A stretch of DNA of 64,000 nt, from the NCBI GenBank assembly GCA_012295275.1, contig CM022672.1, forward strand, positions 16,637,166-16,701,165, in the 5' to 3' direction. Positions within the stretch are counted from its first letter, which is position 1. The number at the start of each line of letters is the position of its first letter. The notes beneath the pieces are model-generated. The model had not been told where the DNA came from and searched no databases. It saw nothing but the letters and a program-made list of their open reading frames with translations. Of the stretch, positions 23,300-37,325 are shown piece by piece. This DNA comes from Chrysomallon squamiferum (lineage: Eukaryota; Mollusca; Gastropoda; Neomphalida; Peltospiridae). The position numbers were made by a program, and so were the translations under genes.

Positions 23300-26200
23300 T
23301 CTTTGTTTTTTTTTTTTTTTATATTTTAAAATAGTTTCTTACGGTTCTTCCATTCAAACGAGATCTGATGAGACCGGTTCAGACAATAACTATACGTTTA
23401 ATTTAAGACGCAGTTGAGGTGTAATGTACAGATCCTATAAACGAATAATGAAACACATGTAAGAACATATTTTTAATCTACAGTATGCGGCGAATGTAAG
23501 GTTTACACCGATAATGAGAAGTGAAACGTGTTCCCGTTTAACGAAGAACTATACTGTTCTCAAACACCAGCAAAGAATATTTTGACAGTTCATACAACTT
23601 ATTATATAACTCAAGTTTGTTGGCCTCAGAACAGAAATAAAATAAACAGTCTGTTGACAAAGATCAAATAGAACGTTTTATCGTCGTTTTTAGATGTCAA
23701 CTGTCTGTAATTTTGATAGTCCAGAAGATACTATCAAGGAATGATGATTTAATAAGCTGGAAAATTTTATATAGTGTTTTACTAATCATATAAATTTGAA
23801 AAGCGGCATTCTTGTTGTACGGGTAATACATTTTATTTATTTATTTATTTATCCGGGTCAGAAGATATGTGTACCACAGTACTTTGATTACAGCAATGAT
23901 AAGTACAGTTTCATTAATTTAAAACAAACTGAAATTGACCCCTGACATTTTATATAACCTTTTTATTTCTTACACTTGCGGCTCGTTATAACAAGATTAT
24001 TTAGAAGAAAATTGCTTTTGTCGAGGCCAGCATACAAACTGCTATTTACCGTGCTAATTATGTATAATTTGATTAAAAGTTTCTCGGTCAAACTAACTTT
24101 CATGTTACCTAGCGGTCATGTCGTTCCCAACAATTAAACGAACACTGAACGGGTTTATAGAGATCTTACAGCTATTAGAGTAGTCGCCCTTTTTCCGTAG
24201 TTATCGGATTACTTTAAGAGATGAATCATTAGGTGCTTAACAAAAAATCAGCGTGAGCAATCATATTTTTGATATCGATGTACTCTGTCTCGAATATTAT
24301 ACAAATTACTGATTAATTCTAGTAAAGTTGACGTTGCTTCGTGGGGAAAAAAATAGCAATAATCTTTATAATTATAATATAAATAATAAGCGTACAAATT
24401 ACACATAATCTAATTGCACTTTGACCATTTAAAAGAATCTGCAGCTAAATTATTTAATATCAGGGCCGGATTTAGGATTTCAGAAAATGTGGGTGGGCTT
24501 CATTATCGAGGTGGATTTAACTTTCAATACCAGTTGAATTCATTAATGACTAGGCCTATCATTCGTTTTAAATATGATTACAAAATAACCATAATTATTA
24601 AGATAACTAAACATAGGGCAGCTGAACATTTAATGAAAATATAAAATAAAATAATAAGAAATAAACATAACTGTTTATATATCAGTAAAAGTTCAGTAAA
24701 GGTTACTTGATAAATGTGACATATAGCAAACGGTTACTATGCCAGATTGAAATTTAGAGTTCTCTCCCTTAGATATTTTTTTTTGCTGTTTTCTATTTGT
24801 TTTTTTTTTAATTATGTTTAATCACTAATAAAATAATTTTATTGAATATTTCGGAACTCAGATGAAAATTATATTGATTCTTATATTGAAATACATGTGG
24901 TTGTCACACATAATTCCTAATCGATAACTGATTTCGAAGCTTTTGAAGTGTAACATCTGTTTGCTTGTTTTGGGTTACCGTTCCAGATGTTTGTAACTGT
25001 CACCGTTAATATTATATATGGAATGTAGATCAGTTATTCTGAAATCAATAGCGCTATGATGGCAGTATGCACATAGTTCAGTTAACAATAAAATCGTCAT
25101 TGTGGTATGCAGCATAACAAATGTGACATACTCTTTCAGTTACAAAATCTGTTTTGACGTAAAGAATATGAAACATTTTAGCATATACAAGTAAGATTTT
25201 TATACGTAACAAATTTATTTTATATTTATATAATACTCCCATATCGATTATTATATTAGTGTATTCTAAATAAATATTCTAAACAGGGTATGACTAATAT
25301 GTTAAGTGCATTAAGTATATACAGAAAAACAAGAACAGAGAAAAACATAAAGATAATGATATTTTATCTGTACGTGTGTGTATGTGTTTGTGTGTTACAT
25401 ATTAAAACAGGTATGGAGAAAAAGAAAGCGAGACAGACAGAAAAAAAAAAAAGGAATCTGATAAGCTCATGAGAGAATTTCTATCACTGTATATAATTAT
25501 TTATGCTCCAATAAACCAAGCTAAATATTCCATTTACAAATATGATAATTTATATCATTTATGGCGTTTTTATTAATTTAATTGTTTGTCCCTACTGACA
25601 CAGCGCACGTCAAAGCTTGCAAACGGTTGTATTGGAAAAGCTAACACCACAGTTCTTCTGTGTACGTCTCTTTCTGACACCTGGTCCATCACTGGACGTT
25701 AGTGATTTTAAAGTCTACTCGATGTGACATACAGCACTTTAAGGCGTGCCTAATTGTATTTATGGAAACCAGTGGTGAAAATTCATTAATGATAATAGCC
25801 AATAGTAGAAAAATAATTGTAGCAGTAGTTGCATTAGCTGTGGTAATAATATCAAAAGCCATTTATTACTAGTAATTTTAGTAGAAAAATAAGAACAGTA
25901 GAAAAAAAGTAATAGCTGTTGAGATAGTAATACTAATCGTAGAAGTAATACTAAAAGATGACTAGTGTTAGTAATTGAGCAGTAGTAGTTTTAGAACTAG
26001 TAGGAATATTAGTAGTAGGGTTATAATACAGTAGTAGCAATATTAGTACTGTTAGAATATAGTAGTAGTTTTAGAACTAGTAACAATAGTAGTAGTTTCA
26101 GAACTAGTAATAATAGTAGTAGTGTTAGAATACAGTAGTAGGAATATTAGTAGTAGCAGTAATAATAATAGTAGTAGAAGCAACAGGATGGTTATGTAGT

Positions 26201-26560
26201 TATATCGGTAGCTGTTATAGTAGTAATATTAGTATTAATAGAACTGTTAATAATGAAGTAATAGTAGTGACAGTAGTAGCAACAGTAGCAGTAGACCCAG
26301 ACGTGGCCGCAGTTGTCACAGTAACAGTAATGGAAGTAGAAGTCATATATAACAATATTAATAATAATAGTAATTAAAATAATAGTTCAGCAGTTAATAT
26401 AGTTCTTCAGTAGCGAAAACCCGAGTGTGTGTATTTTCTCAGGCTTTTTTTCATACAGCAATGAGCAGGCTGCGTTCCTTATTATTCAACACTAACTCAC
26501 CACTGAGTGAGTGAGTGAGTGAGCAGACCGTTCTGTATGATGCTTAAACGATACGCCTGA
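23300..26560. other. Intergenic region between the ShKT and K2P genes
   Basis: No coding potential seen. From about 25800 to 26400 the sequence is a diffuse AGT/TAG triplet-rich block with repeats of the phrase gtagtagttttagaactagta. A GAGT tetranucleotide run lies at 26503-26523. Near 24460 there is a 'gggccggatttagg' stretch that looks repeat-derived, unproven. Confidence 0.55.
25800..26400. repeat. Diffuse AGT-triplet repeat block
   Basis: Imperfect AGT/AAT triplets over about 600 bases. The phrase agtagttttagaactagta recurs near 25985 and 26065. Confidence 0.7.
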
Positions 26561-26587
26561 AGCAGAATTTGCTTGGCGATAATTCTC

Positions 26588-26595
26588 TATAAATA
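26588..26595 (+). promoter_or_regulatory. Candidate TATA box of the K2P gene
   Basis: TATAAATA lies about 150 bases upstream of a start codon followed by a perfect splice donor. A start site near 26614-26618 (ttcatcactg, initiator-like) would be at normal TATA spacing. Confidence 0.4.
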
Positions 26596-26742
26596 ATGGA
26601 CCCGGCATGTTTCATCACTGTTGATAAACGAACTGCTGGTGAATACGGATGTGATGTTAGACATAAAACGAGTTAATGCAATATTAACAAGCAAAAAGAT
26701 CATTTATCAACAGCTGCGCTCCGGAGTCTGACAAATAGAGTT

Positions 26743-26758
26743 ATGGCAGCAGAGAAAG
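26743..26758 (+). CDS. K2P gene candidate first coding exon (MAAEK)
   Basis: ATG, four more codons and one base, then a consensus donor gtaagt. Phase 1 matches the exon 2 acceptor at 41007, giving MAAEKDDEQS. A TATA box lies 150 bases upstream. It would imply a 14.2-kb first intron. Confidence 0.5.
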
Positions 26759-29700
26759 GTAAGTCTATTGATTTTTTTTGTTTGTTTTCTTATATTACAT
26801 GTCAAGAGATAGCTGTTATGTAGTTTCCGTTACTTCATCTTCAGGGAAAATCGTTGTGGTTAGCTGTAATGGCAATGCATGCAGTAATAGTGGTAGCCAC
26901 TGATGTTAGGCGTTAGTGCTAGTAACAATAGTAGTTCGAAGTAGTAGTAATAATAATAGTTGTTGTAGTTGCAGTAGTAATAGTTGAAGCAGTAATAGAA
27001 GTAATAGTAAAGTGCTGAAATAAAAATGTTAAAATTTTATTTTTATATTTCTTAACAATAATAACAACAACAACAACAACAACAACAACAATAATAATAA
27101 TAAATTATGGTGATTTTGATGTTGTTGATGATGATAATAATAATAATATTAAATCATAATAATAACAATATTAATAACCAGCACCAAATTAACCTTTTTT
27201 AACACTTGCCTTATTAAATCAGCGTTTTTGTCAAAACTGTATGGAAAGCAGAGGTTTTGAACATGATGGAAGAAAGTATTAAATTATCTACATCAAACAT
27301 AAGTAAATCGAACATATGGACAATTAATTCTGAATAAAATCTTGTTGTAGGAATCGTCACTAGCACACGACTAAAGTGTAATCGTAATATATTATTAATG
27401 ATTAAAGATGACAGTGTATATCGATAAATTCGATGACATTACTTTGATGGTTTAAAGCGCCTGTTTGATGACTTCGTTTTACTTGTAAATAACTGAGCAA
27501 CCAATGATGTTCAGTTATATTCTTATTTCTTTAGAGTTCTGGCAATCTATCCATCAATATTTTTTTTTTTTTTAAATAAAAGCAAATATTCTGAATATTA
27601 TTTTACTTTAAAAAAGTTCCATGAATAAATTTAAATAAATTTAAATAAATAAAATTTAAAAAACACGTAAACAAATTAATAAATACATTCAAGATGTGAA
27701 TATACATATAAATAAATGGCTTATAAATAAATATATGTAAATAAATAAATGAAAATAAATATAGATATAAATCAATAAAATAAATAAGAAAACGAATGAA
27801 AATCAGTATATAAATAAACACATCATAAATAAATAAATAGATATGAGGAATTGGGAATACAGAAAGTAAAAACCTGATATTATCTACGTTTTACCCGCAT
27901 ATTTTGTATGCATAATTTAACATACTCAGGAAAATATACACCACGGCCTTCGACAGTTATCGAATACTAATTGGAACAAAAATAACCAATTAAACGTACA
28001 GAAGAATATTGCACATCAATAAATTAACAAAGTTAAAGAAACTTTATATAAAATTTTTATATATATATATTTAAAGAAAAACAAATATGAAACTATAAAA
28101 TTTGGACTAATTCTAATTTTTAAAATATCACAAACAGAGCAAGATGAATAACAAATTCTCACCAGTATGTAACAAAATTAACATTATTTATTCCTATCAA
28201 GAATGAAAATGTACTTAACAACATCTCAGTGTACAATGTATTTTTTATAATAATGATATTATTTTGAAATTTTATATATATGCATTTCCCTATAGAAAAA
28301 ACCCAACAGAAACACAAAAATCACAAATAAACCCTAGTGGGGCTCGCTGGACATGCACACCTCGCTATCTGTGTAGAGCACCTCACAGGTTTTTTTTAAT
28401 TCTTTTAACACGAAAATGGCAGAAACAATATAGTGTGGTGAACAATCAGTCAACACACACAGACCACACACCACTTCAGTTGCAGTGCAGTAGAATTCGT
28501 GTTTACACGTGCATTTAGTCGTGTTCGTGTTTTTCTTATTGTGAAAAGAGGATGCATGTTTTACTGCAGATCTATTTTGAGTAATATAATTAGTATTTTA
28601 TGATGCTTGAAATGTCAGTGTACTTAATAGTACTGAGCCAGGGATGTTAATTAAATACGTCTTGATGTATTAAACGTGGATGATTTTTGGATAAATGAAA
28701 GGATGTCCAGAAACTGCTCTGATATTTTTGAAATAGATGATTTATGTATTTACTTGTCGGAAATTAAACTGTAATAGATGCAAAGGGTTGCTCGTAAATT
28801 TAAGATTTAAAAAGTTTCGTAATACAAGATCTGACGAGAAGTATGACATGTTTCGTTGTATACACTTTATCTAGATAACATTTATACACATAAACACAAT
28901 ATTAAGGAGAAATAAAAAATGATAATGTGCATTTAATGTTGTTACTATTACTACAGCTTTCATCATTTCTACAGTTATTACTCCTATTATTTTTGCTACT
29001 ATTACAAGAACTACCACTAATAATAAAAACAGTACAATGTAATGGTGATGATAACAGTAATTTATATTATTTAAATTAGTACAGTGCTACTATTACAACT
29101 ATTACAACTGCTTTTAATACTACTACTGCTATCACCACGACCACTACTACTAGATATTAAAATAATATTATTACTACTACCACTACTACCGCTAGTATCA
29201 CCATTACGGCAACTACTACTTCTACTACTACAAACAATAATAATCATAAAGGAAATATCAGTAATAAAACAAACAAAATACAATTATTACATACAAACTA
29301 ATCAAAATAGACTACAATGAAATAAGAGTAAAAAGATTCATCATTTTATTTGTCCGTCTAACAGATATTCATTATTTTATTTCCCATGCCGGTAACATTC
29401 ATTTCTGAACGCTATAAAGAAGACGATTTCGACTATTTCTAATGTCTTAATCATCCTATTTTAAAGGGCATACAAATATACATTATATTTTAAATATTAA
29501 TGTGGTAAAGATTTTTGCGTATTTTTACAAACAAATAAAACGATACATATCAGAGCCTCCCACTTGAATTCAAGCACCATCATCGTTTCGAGGGGAAAAG
29601 TTTGTTTCCCACAGCCACAAGAAAAACATACGATGCGACATATAAAAACAGTGAGAGGTTATGTGTTGACGTTTCCCTCGACTCAAACACGTAATAGTTT

Positions 29701-30512
29701 CTTGTTATTGATCGTATACCAAGGCCTCTGACACTGCTTTCATTTCTATTTCCAAATGACTGATCTTGCATTTGCATTTAAAACCGAGAAAATTATAAAC
29801 GGGCTTTTATTAATAATCCATGACACTGAGGTATTGTATTACTTACTTTATATTTTATTTATTAGCCGAGTTTGTTTTTATTGGTGTTTGATGAGCTATT
29901 AAAGGGATCAATAAAAACATTTCACACAGATCTGCATTACAGTTATTATTTTTCAAACTGCATTTCCTTGCGTAATGAAAATGAACATACCCTGGTGATT
30001 TCTAGTGTTACAGACTTTTCTAAATGATATGACAAAAGGAAACACACGTAGATGATTCGAAACGTGCGCGTTGTCGTAGTACGCGTATTTTATTTCCGTA
30101 CGTCGTGACAGTGTGGTAAGATTGTTGCAGTGTAGACTGTCAGCGTGTTTTGTTTTACAGTTTGTCGGAGTAGTTATTAAATTATTAAATTTGTTATCAG
30201 CAAAAACTGGTAACAATTAGAAGCACATAAAATATTACTCAAAGCCCTAAAATCTATTTGATTAATATTTTATGTTAAGTAAAAATATTTTACTTAATGT
30301 ATATGACAACAGAGCCAGATTATGACTATTTTACATTGTTTTTCGAAGCGCATACAGCAGACAGGTACTTACATATCTATATGTTTTCATAAATGTACTT
30401 GGACTACCATACATCGGTGCATACATTGGTATCTTCAGCTTGTTCACTGCATTCTTGAATCACAGATTTATCTTCAACAACAGGCTTGTTCACAGAGAAT
30501 CCAGCACAGTAT

Positions 30513-30575
<63 letters not shown>

Positions 30576-32882
30576 GTCCGTCATTTCTTAAGTAACATTT
30601 CAGACAGACACAATTTTTGTTTCATTTAATATGAAAAATAATATTTTGTCAGATTACTGATTCTTCCTTTTTTAAATAAAAATAATAGGGGCGATCTTCC
30701 TTTGGTAATCAGTAATAAGCGCACGCAGTTTCCTCTCTCTTGATTAAAATAAATATATTTTTGATTAATATTCAGTATTTGTGATATTTTATACGATCTT
30801 TTACATTTTTTTTTTTTTTAACATCAAAACAATAAATCATAACAAAATTCCGAGAAATACTACTGACTTGAATTTACGAACCACGTTTAGAAGACTACCA
30901 TATTCTTTTATATGTAGTATTTGTTTATGTTATACATGAAAGTAATTCTGTAATTATCCTTCCACTTATTTACACTTAAAAGACATGCTTGGTACTTTGT
31001 TCTCGGTAAAAGTTTTATTAACATAAAACATAAAATAACCATCATACGAACTATAATACAGTGTCGCCGCTTAACCTTTGGCTCTATTAACATACCAGAG
31101 AAATAGGACATTACTTCGCTCTGGGTTAACAATTGTTTATTAAGTTTTCAAAGCGATGCTTTTTCCGTTGTTCGCATTCAACAATGTCATTTAGTTGATA
31201 AACAAATCCAATATTTATTAATTTCTTTATTTAAGTTAATTTTATTAATTATTTAAAGTGTATTACGTACTTTATGTGTATAGAGACATACACGCATGAA
31301 CACATCCCTACACAGGCGTATACCGATAGGGACTGCACATATATATATATAAACAGACAGAAAAACAGAGACCTAGATGTAAGTTGAAAATAAATAAATA
31401 AATAAATAGTAGTAGATAGACAGATAGAGAGATAGACAGACAGATAGACAGATAGATAGATAATATATAGATAGACAGACAGATAGACAGATAGATAATA
31501 TATAGATAGATAAATAGATAGATTGATAGACGGATACATAGATAGACAGATAAACACATAGATAATTAAATAAATAAATAAATAAATAAATAAACCGAGC
31601 ATTATTCTATCGAGTTATATTTTTCATTATAATAAAATTAATTATCTCTTATTTATCTTATTTATCTCCATTAGTCATTTCTGAAGTACTTGACGTAGAT
31701 GTTTTGGTTTTTAGAAAGCAGATGTTTAATCTGCGCACACATCTATTTGAACTAGCAACATTTACACAATCATCGATGTAGAAGCCGTCATAAGCCTGCA
31801 GTTCATTCATTTTCTCTTTTAGAAAAAAGTAACGCTAAAAGGAGGAAAAAAAGCCAAAGAAAAATAGTAAGATAAAAAAGTTATGACGGATGTTAAGACA
31901 GAAAATTCAGTTTTTTCTTTCTTCAGTTATTTCGGTGATTCAGTATGTACTTATGTAAAGAAAAAAAACTCCCAAAATATTAATAATATATGTTAAGCAT
32001 GCTTCTTAACAGCATTAATCTAAATTGGCAGTAACAACTAATCCAAAGAACGTAAAACAACTGTCTTTAAACTGTATACAACTTTCGTGTTTATAGATCA
32101 AACACATAACATTTGTTTGTCATTTCATATCATGTGCACTCCCCATATGTTTTTGACTTAATTTGTATATCATGGAGTATAGTTTGTCAGTGCAGTATAG
32201 TTTTTCTGTTGAATATGGTTTGTCAGTACAGTATGGTATGTCAGTATAGTACAGTTTATCTGAGGAGTGTAGTGTGTCAATACAATTTGTCAATATGGTT
32301 TGTCACTACAGCGTTGTTAGTCAGTATAGTATAGTTTATCAGTGGCATGTCCTTTGTCAGTATAATATATTTTGTCGGTACAGCGACATTTGTGAAGTGT
32401 AGTTCTTCGTGATTTGTATGCATAGAAGGATTTATGGACATAATAAAAATTATTTACATAACACGTTTTTCTGTAGGATACAGTTTTTCAGTGTTATATC
32501 ACTTGCCGTTGTAACTGGGAACTGCGAGCTGTTTATATATTTAACATAATTATTTTGTTATTAGTCATATTACTTCCGTCTTTTTGTTTTGATATTTAAT
32601 ATTTTATTTAACTGTTCAAACGTTTTTGGACTTGAAAAATATATGAAAGGTAACTTGATCTTCTAAAACATTTTTTTTTTTTTTTTTAAATTATCAAAAT
32701 AAGACGTTGTAAAGCTATCAACATAACTCGTAATGGTCTGAGAAAGATTAACTAGCATGCATTTTTTTTCATCTGTTTCTAACTTTTAATTGTAAAAACA
32801 AACTGCTCGAGAAGTCAGAAAGAAAGAATGTTAGCGAGTGTGAGAAAAAACAAGTAACTAACAAACTGATAGATAGATAGAT

Positions 32883-32933
<51 letters not shown>

Positions 32934-32989
32934 GATAGATAGATAGATGATAGATAGATGATAGATAGATAGATGATAGATAGATAGAT

Positions 32990-33040
<51 letters not shown>

Positions 33041-33041
33041 G

Positions 33042-33072
<31 letters not shown>

Positions 33073-33639
33073 GATAAATAGATAGATAGATATACTGATA
33101 AATAGATAGATATTAAACAGACATATAGGTAGGTAGATAGAAAGACAGATATATAGAGAGAAAACATAAAGACAGACAGACAGAGATACTTAGTGAATAT
33201 AAACATTGTGTTTCCGTTTCTATTTCCGTTTCTTTTGCAGAAATAAAAATAGTTACGTAAAATGTTGTAGTCATAAATCAGAAAATCCTAAAAGTCATAT
33301 TACCATGAAGTACAATGATCTGATTATAACTGAGATAATTTATAGACAAAAGCTAACATAAAATGTTCTTATTTTGCTCATGACTCAGTGTTCAATGAAA
33401 CAGTAGCGCACGCAAAACATTTTGTTTTCATCGTACCTATAAATTGTAGCTGCCTCTCCCTGTAACGGTGGAATGAAAGAAATGTTAATATTAGTTTCAC
33501 AGTTCAATCCGCTGGCTAGCACAGCATCATCTGTAAAGAAACAGTGATTTTATTTTGATGTCAGAAAATCTTTTTTTGTATTTCTTTTATTTTCTTTGTT
33601 TCTTTGTTTCTTCTTCTTCTTCTTCTTCTTCTTCTTCTT

Positions 33640-33714
<75 letters not shown>

Positions 33715-34437
33715 TTTATTTTTATCTTTATCTTTATCTTTATCTTTATTTTTATTTTTATCTTTATCTTTATTTTTTCTTGGAAAAGGAAATGACAAAA
33801 ACGTACATTATATTTTTGCTTGATATTATGCTAGCTGTATTATAAAGTGTTATGCTTCAAAATAAACCAGACGAACCAATCTCTAGAACTAAAATTTTCA
33901 AAATCTGCATTTCATCCAATATGCAGTTAGAGAATTCGGAACTTACATTTTATAATGATGTTGATAATTCTAGTAATAATGATGAAAATTCTAAGAACAG
34001 TAATGATGATGATGATGATTATGATGATAGTGATGATGATGTTAATGATGATGATGATGATGATGAACAACAACAAAACAACAACACGTAAACAACAAAA
34101 CCATACGAAATGTTCTTAACAACACCACTGTAACAATGATAGATGCAGCTAGCGTGGGTTTTGACAGTGTGTAGTGTTAAGAGTTGATGGAGCATTGCCC
34201 TGTGTATGTCCAGCTGTATGTGAGAACTGCGAAGACCAGACAACTGGAATGCATGGAATACTTGCAGAATACAAAATATCATCTTTTATATTTTACTTGA
34301 CAGGAGGCGCCGTTATGTTTGTTAGTTATATGTACCAATCTGACAATAAAACACCTTTTTCAGTTACTTTCATTGTTTTATTTCTTCTTCTTTTTCTTCT
34401 TCTTATGATTATGATGATTATGACGATGATGATTATG

Positions 34438-34514
<77 letters not shown>

Positions 34515-35570
34515 CTTGATTCTCATATTTTCAGTCTGATAAGAAATGAAAGTTATAACTAAACTTTTAGGAAGATTTCGCAATTGCACCGTGATCTACA
34601 GATGTTTTCAATTATTAATATAAATTTAAACAACGAAACAATAATAATATGAAGGAAAAGAAGAAAACGAAGAAGATAATGTTGAAGTATAAATAGTTTT
34701 AATAATAGTTGTAATAACAACAACAGTTTAACAACCATATTAAATTTAAAATATAATTCTTGCCAGCATATTTTTCCATTAATAAAAAATAATTACTAAT
34801 CTTATCGTTATCGAAAGACAGCATAAAAACGTATAGATTCACATCAGTGTAATTGTCAATAGAAATACACTTCTTTGTATTACTTTTTTTATGATATTTA
34901 TAAATAAATTTACGACATTATATTAAATAAAAGAGATAATTGCCTATTTTATTATTCTAACTAGAGAATTATAAGGATGAGTTTTGCTATTCAGAGCTTT
35001 AAATCGAATGTTTTGTTGAGTTACAGTCCTCACAAAATTTTTACATTTTTTTTTTTTACCGAAGCAGTTCATGCTATAACGGTGACGTACCTATAGGTTT
35101 CATCACATGGACGGTACTGTTTCTTTAGATATTATTACATGTCTTGTTTAATTAGTGTACATCTGGAATGTGGTTCATCCTTGCTGGCTCACTCTAACGC
35201 TATCTCCTTGTTCCGACTAATGTATAGCAGGCCTTATCATGATACTAACAGTAACAAAAGTAGTATTTCCTCTTAGGCCAAATTAATATACAAATCTGTT
35301 TTCTGGTCGTTCGAAGATGCGAATTTATAGCGGGTGTATGTGGGTTTGTGTGTGTTTGTGTCTGTGTGTGTGACAGTAAGATATATGTAGATAGATAGAT
35401 AGACAGATAGAGAGAGAGAGAAAGAGAGACAGAAAGTGTGTTTGTGGGGGTGGATGTATGAGAGACAGAGAGAAAGAGTGAGAGACAAACATATATTCAT
35501 TAAAAAACCTACCTACCTGGCTACCTGCATACATACGTATCTATATAAATATATACATGTATACATAAAA

Positions 35571-35609
<39 letters not shown>

Positions 35610-36455
35610 ACAACAACTTTCAAGTACTGCAACACGAGCTTAACGTCAAACTCAGTAGTTACTATAAAGAAGCAAAAGCGCAACTGGGAATTTGACATTT
35701 GAGATACGAGAAACGTCGAAATGATTAGACCCATCCTCGACTCTCCTCTAATCACTCGGTGTATTTTGGACTGGAAGGTCAAATGAGGTATGCACATATT
35801 ACATTTAGTCATGCCACATTCAGTACAGTCACAGCAAGAAGGTGTAACTACATAATTCTTTGATTCACTTATAGTCTGACAAGGCTTCCAGTGATATACG
35901 TGTATACAGTTAGCGTTATAATGTCAAAAGAAACACCTAATCTTCATTCTGGATAGTCGAGGTGACACTGGAATGACAGGAACGTTCAGGTAAATAATTT
36001 ATCATTTTATCAGTTATAAAACACCTGTGTGTGGTATATTAATCCGTTACATGTATTTAGTGATATGAAATATGATGTCACTACGATATAATGCATATAC
36101 ATGTAAATAAAACGTAATGTATTATCTCACAAATGTCTGTCTGTCTCTCGTGTATGTATATGTGTGTTAGCTCTAGTATGAATGAATGTGAATATATATA
36201 TGTATGTATGTATCTATGTATGTATATAATATGTATTTATGTATGTATGTATGTATGTATGTAGGTAGGTAGGTAGGTAGGTAGGTATGTACATACGAAT
36301 GTATATATGTTTGTGTGTATGTATGTATCTAACGTGTCAGTATATCTGTGTGTAAATGTGTGTGTGATAGTAAGAGTTGTGTGAGTGTGCGTGTAAGGGT
36401 GTGTATAATGTTTTTTTTTTATTATTTATATGGATATAAGTGTATTAGTGTCATT

Positions 36456-36513
<58 letters not shown>

Positions 36514-37280
36514 GAATATGAATGTGTGCGTCGTTTTGTATAAAATAAATTTAAAAAACAAAAGCAAACAGCAAATAGTACTCTCCATTGTCAGTTATTA
36601 TTAGATATGAGTGGTGAGATTATCTCGTTATTAATAGCTATTACACATCGCTCTGTCGCAAACAGTCTAAACATATAATCTTACGCCATCCTTCGTCTTT
36701 TTTTCTCGCGAATGTATGTATATATGTATGTATGTATGTATGTGTGTGTGTATGTGTATGTATGTATATATGCATGTATATGTAGTTTAGGATTTTGAAT
36801 ATTCTCTGTCGTATGTACGTCCGATTAGACTCTGCACATAGACAATATTCGGGAACGCACTGGTGCAGGATGTTAAAGTCCAATCACGACCTCACAAACC
36901 CGTCAGATGCCGCTGACGAGACTCGAACGTATGACACCCATTCGCCCGCAGGCGGACTATGTTACCGTTCTACCACCGACACAACCTTAAAATGTATGTA
37001 TGTATGTGTGCGTGTGTGCGTGTACTTGCGTGCGAGCGTGTGTGTGTCTATGAATGAATGTATGTATGTATGTACCGTTGACCTTGATTTGACGGACATC
37101 AGTGTTTCTGAGTTCGGGAAATTCTGACCAAATCAGAAAAAAGTCACAAAAATTGAACTTACGGTTATTTCCCTGAAGTGTCCTGTAGATCGCAGTTGGC
37201 GCGTCGAAAATATTTGTGAGCGAAACGGCAGCTCTCTGTTTCCTCCAAAAAATTCGCCATTTTTTTCATTATTATAATTA

Positions 37281-37325
<45 letters not shown>

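Noticed and set aside
28264-28518. Open frame with Arg/Cys-rich centre
   Set aside because: No domain, no splice consistency, and single-frame openness is expected by chance at this length.
32868-33110. Regularly spaced repeats considered as a CRISPR-like array
   Set aside because: Pure GATA tetranucleotides with no unique spacers, in a eukaryotic genome.
33852-34091. Open frame rich in Asp/Asn on the plus strand
   Set aside because: Its second half is a (GAT)n repeat and there is no domain or splice context.
34174-34300. Short Cys-rich open frame (CVCPAVCENC)
   Set aside because: No flanking splice sites in a consistent phase. It runs into repeat sequence and lies in the K2P intron.
36786-36990. 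Functional tRNA gene
   Set aside because: The head has A- and B-box-like motifs, but I could not fold a proper acceptor stem and the body continues as a repeat shared with another locus, so a SINE is the better call.
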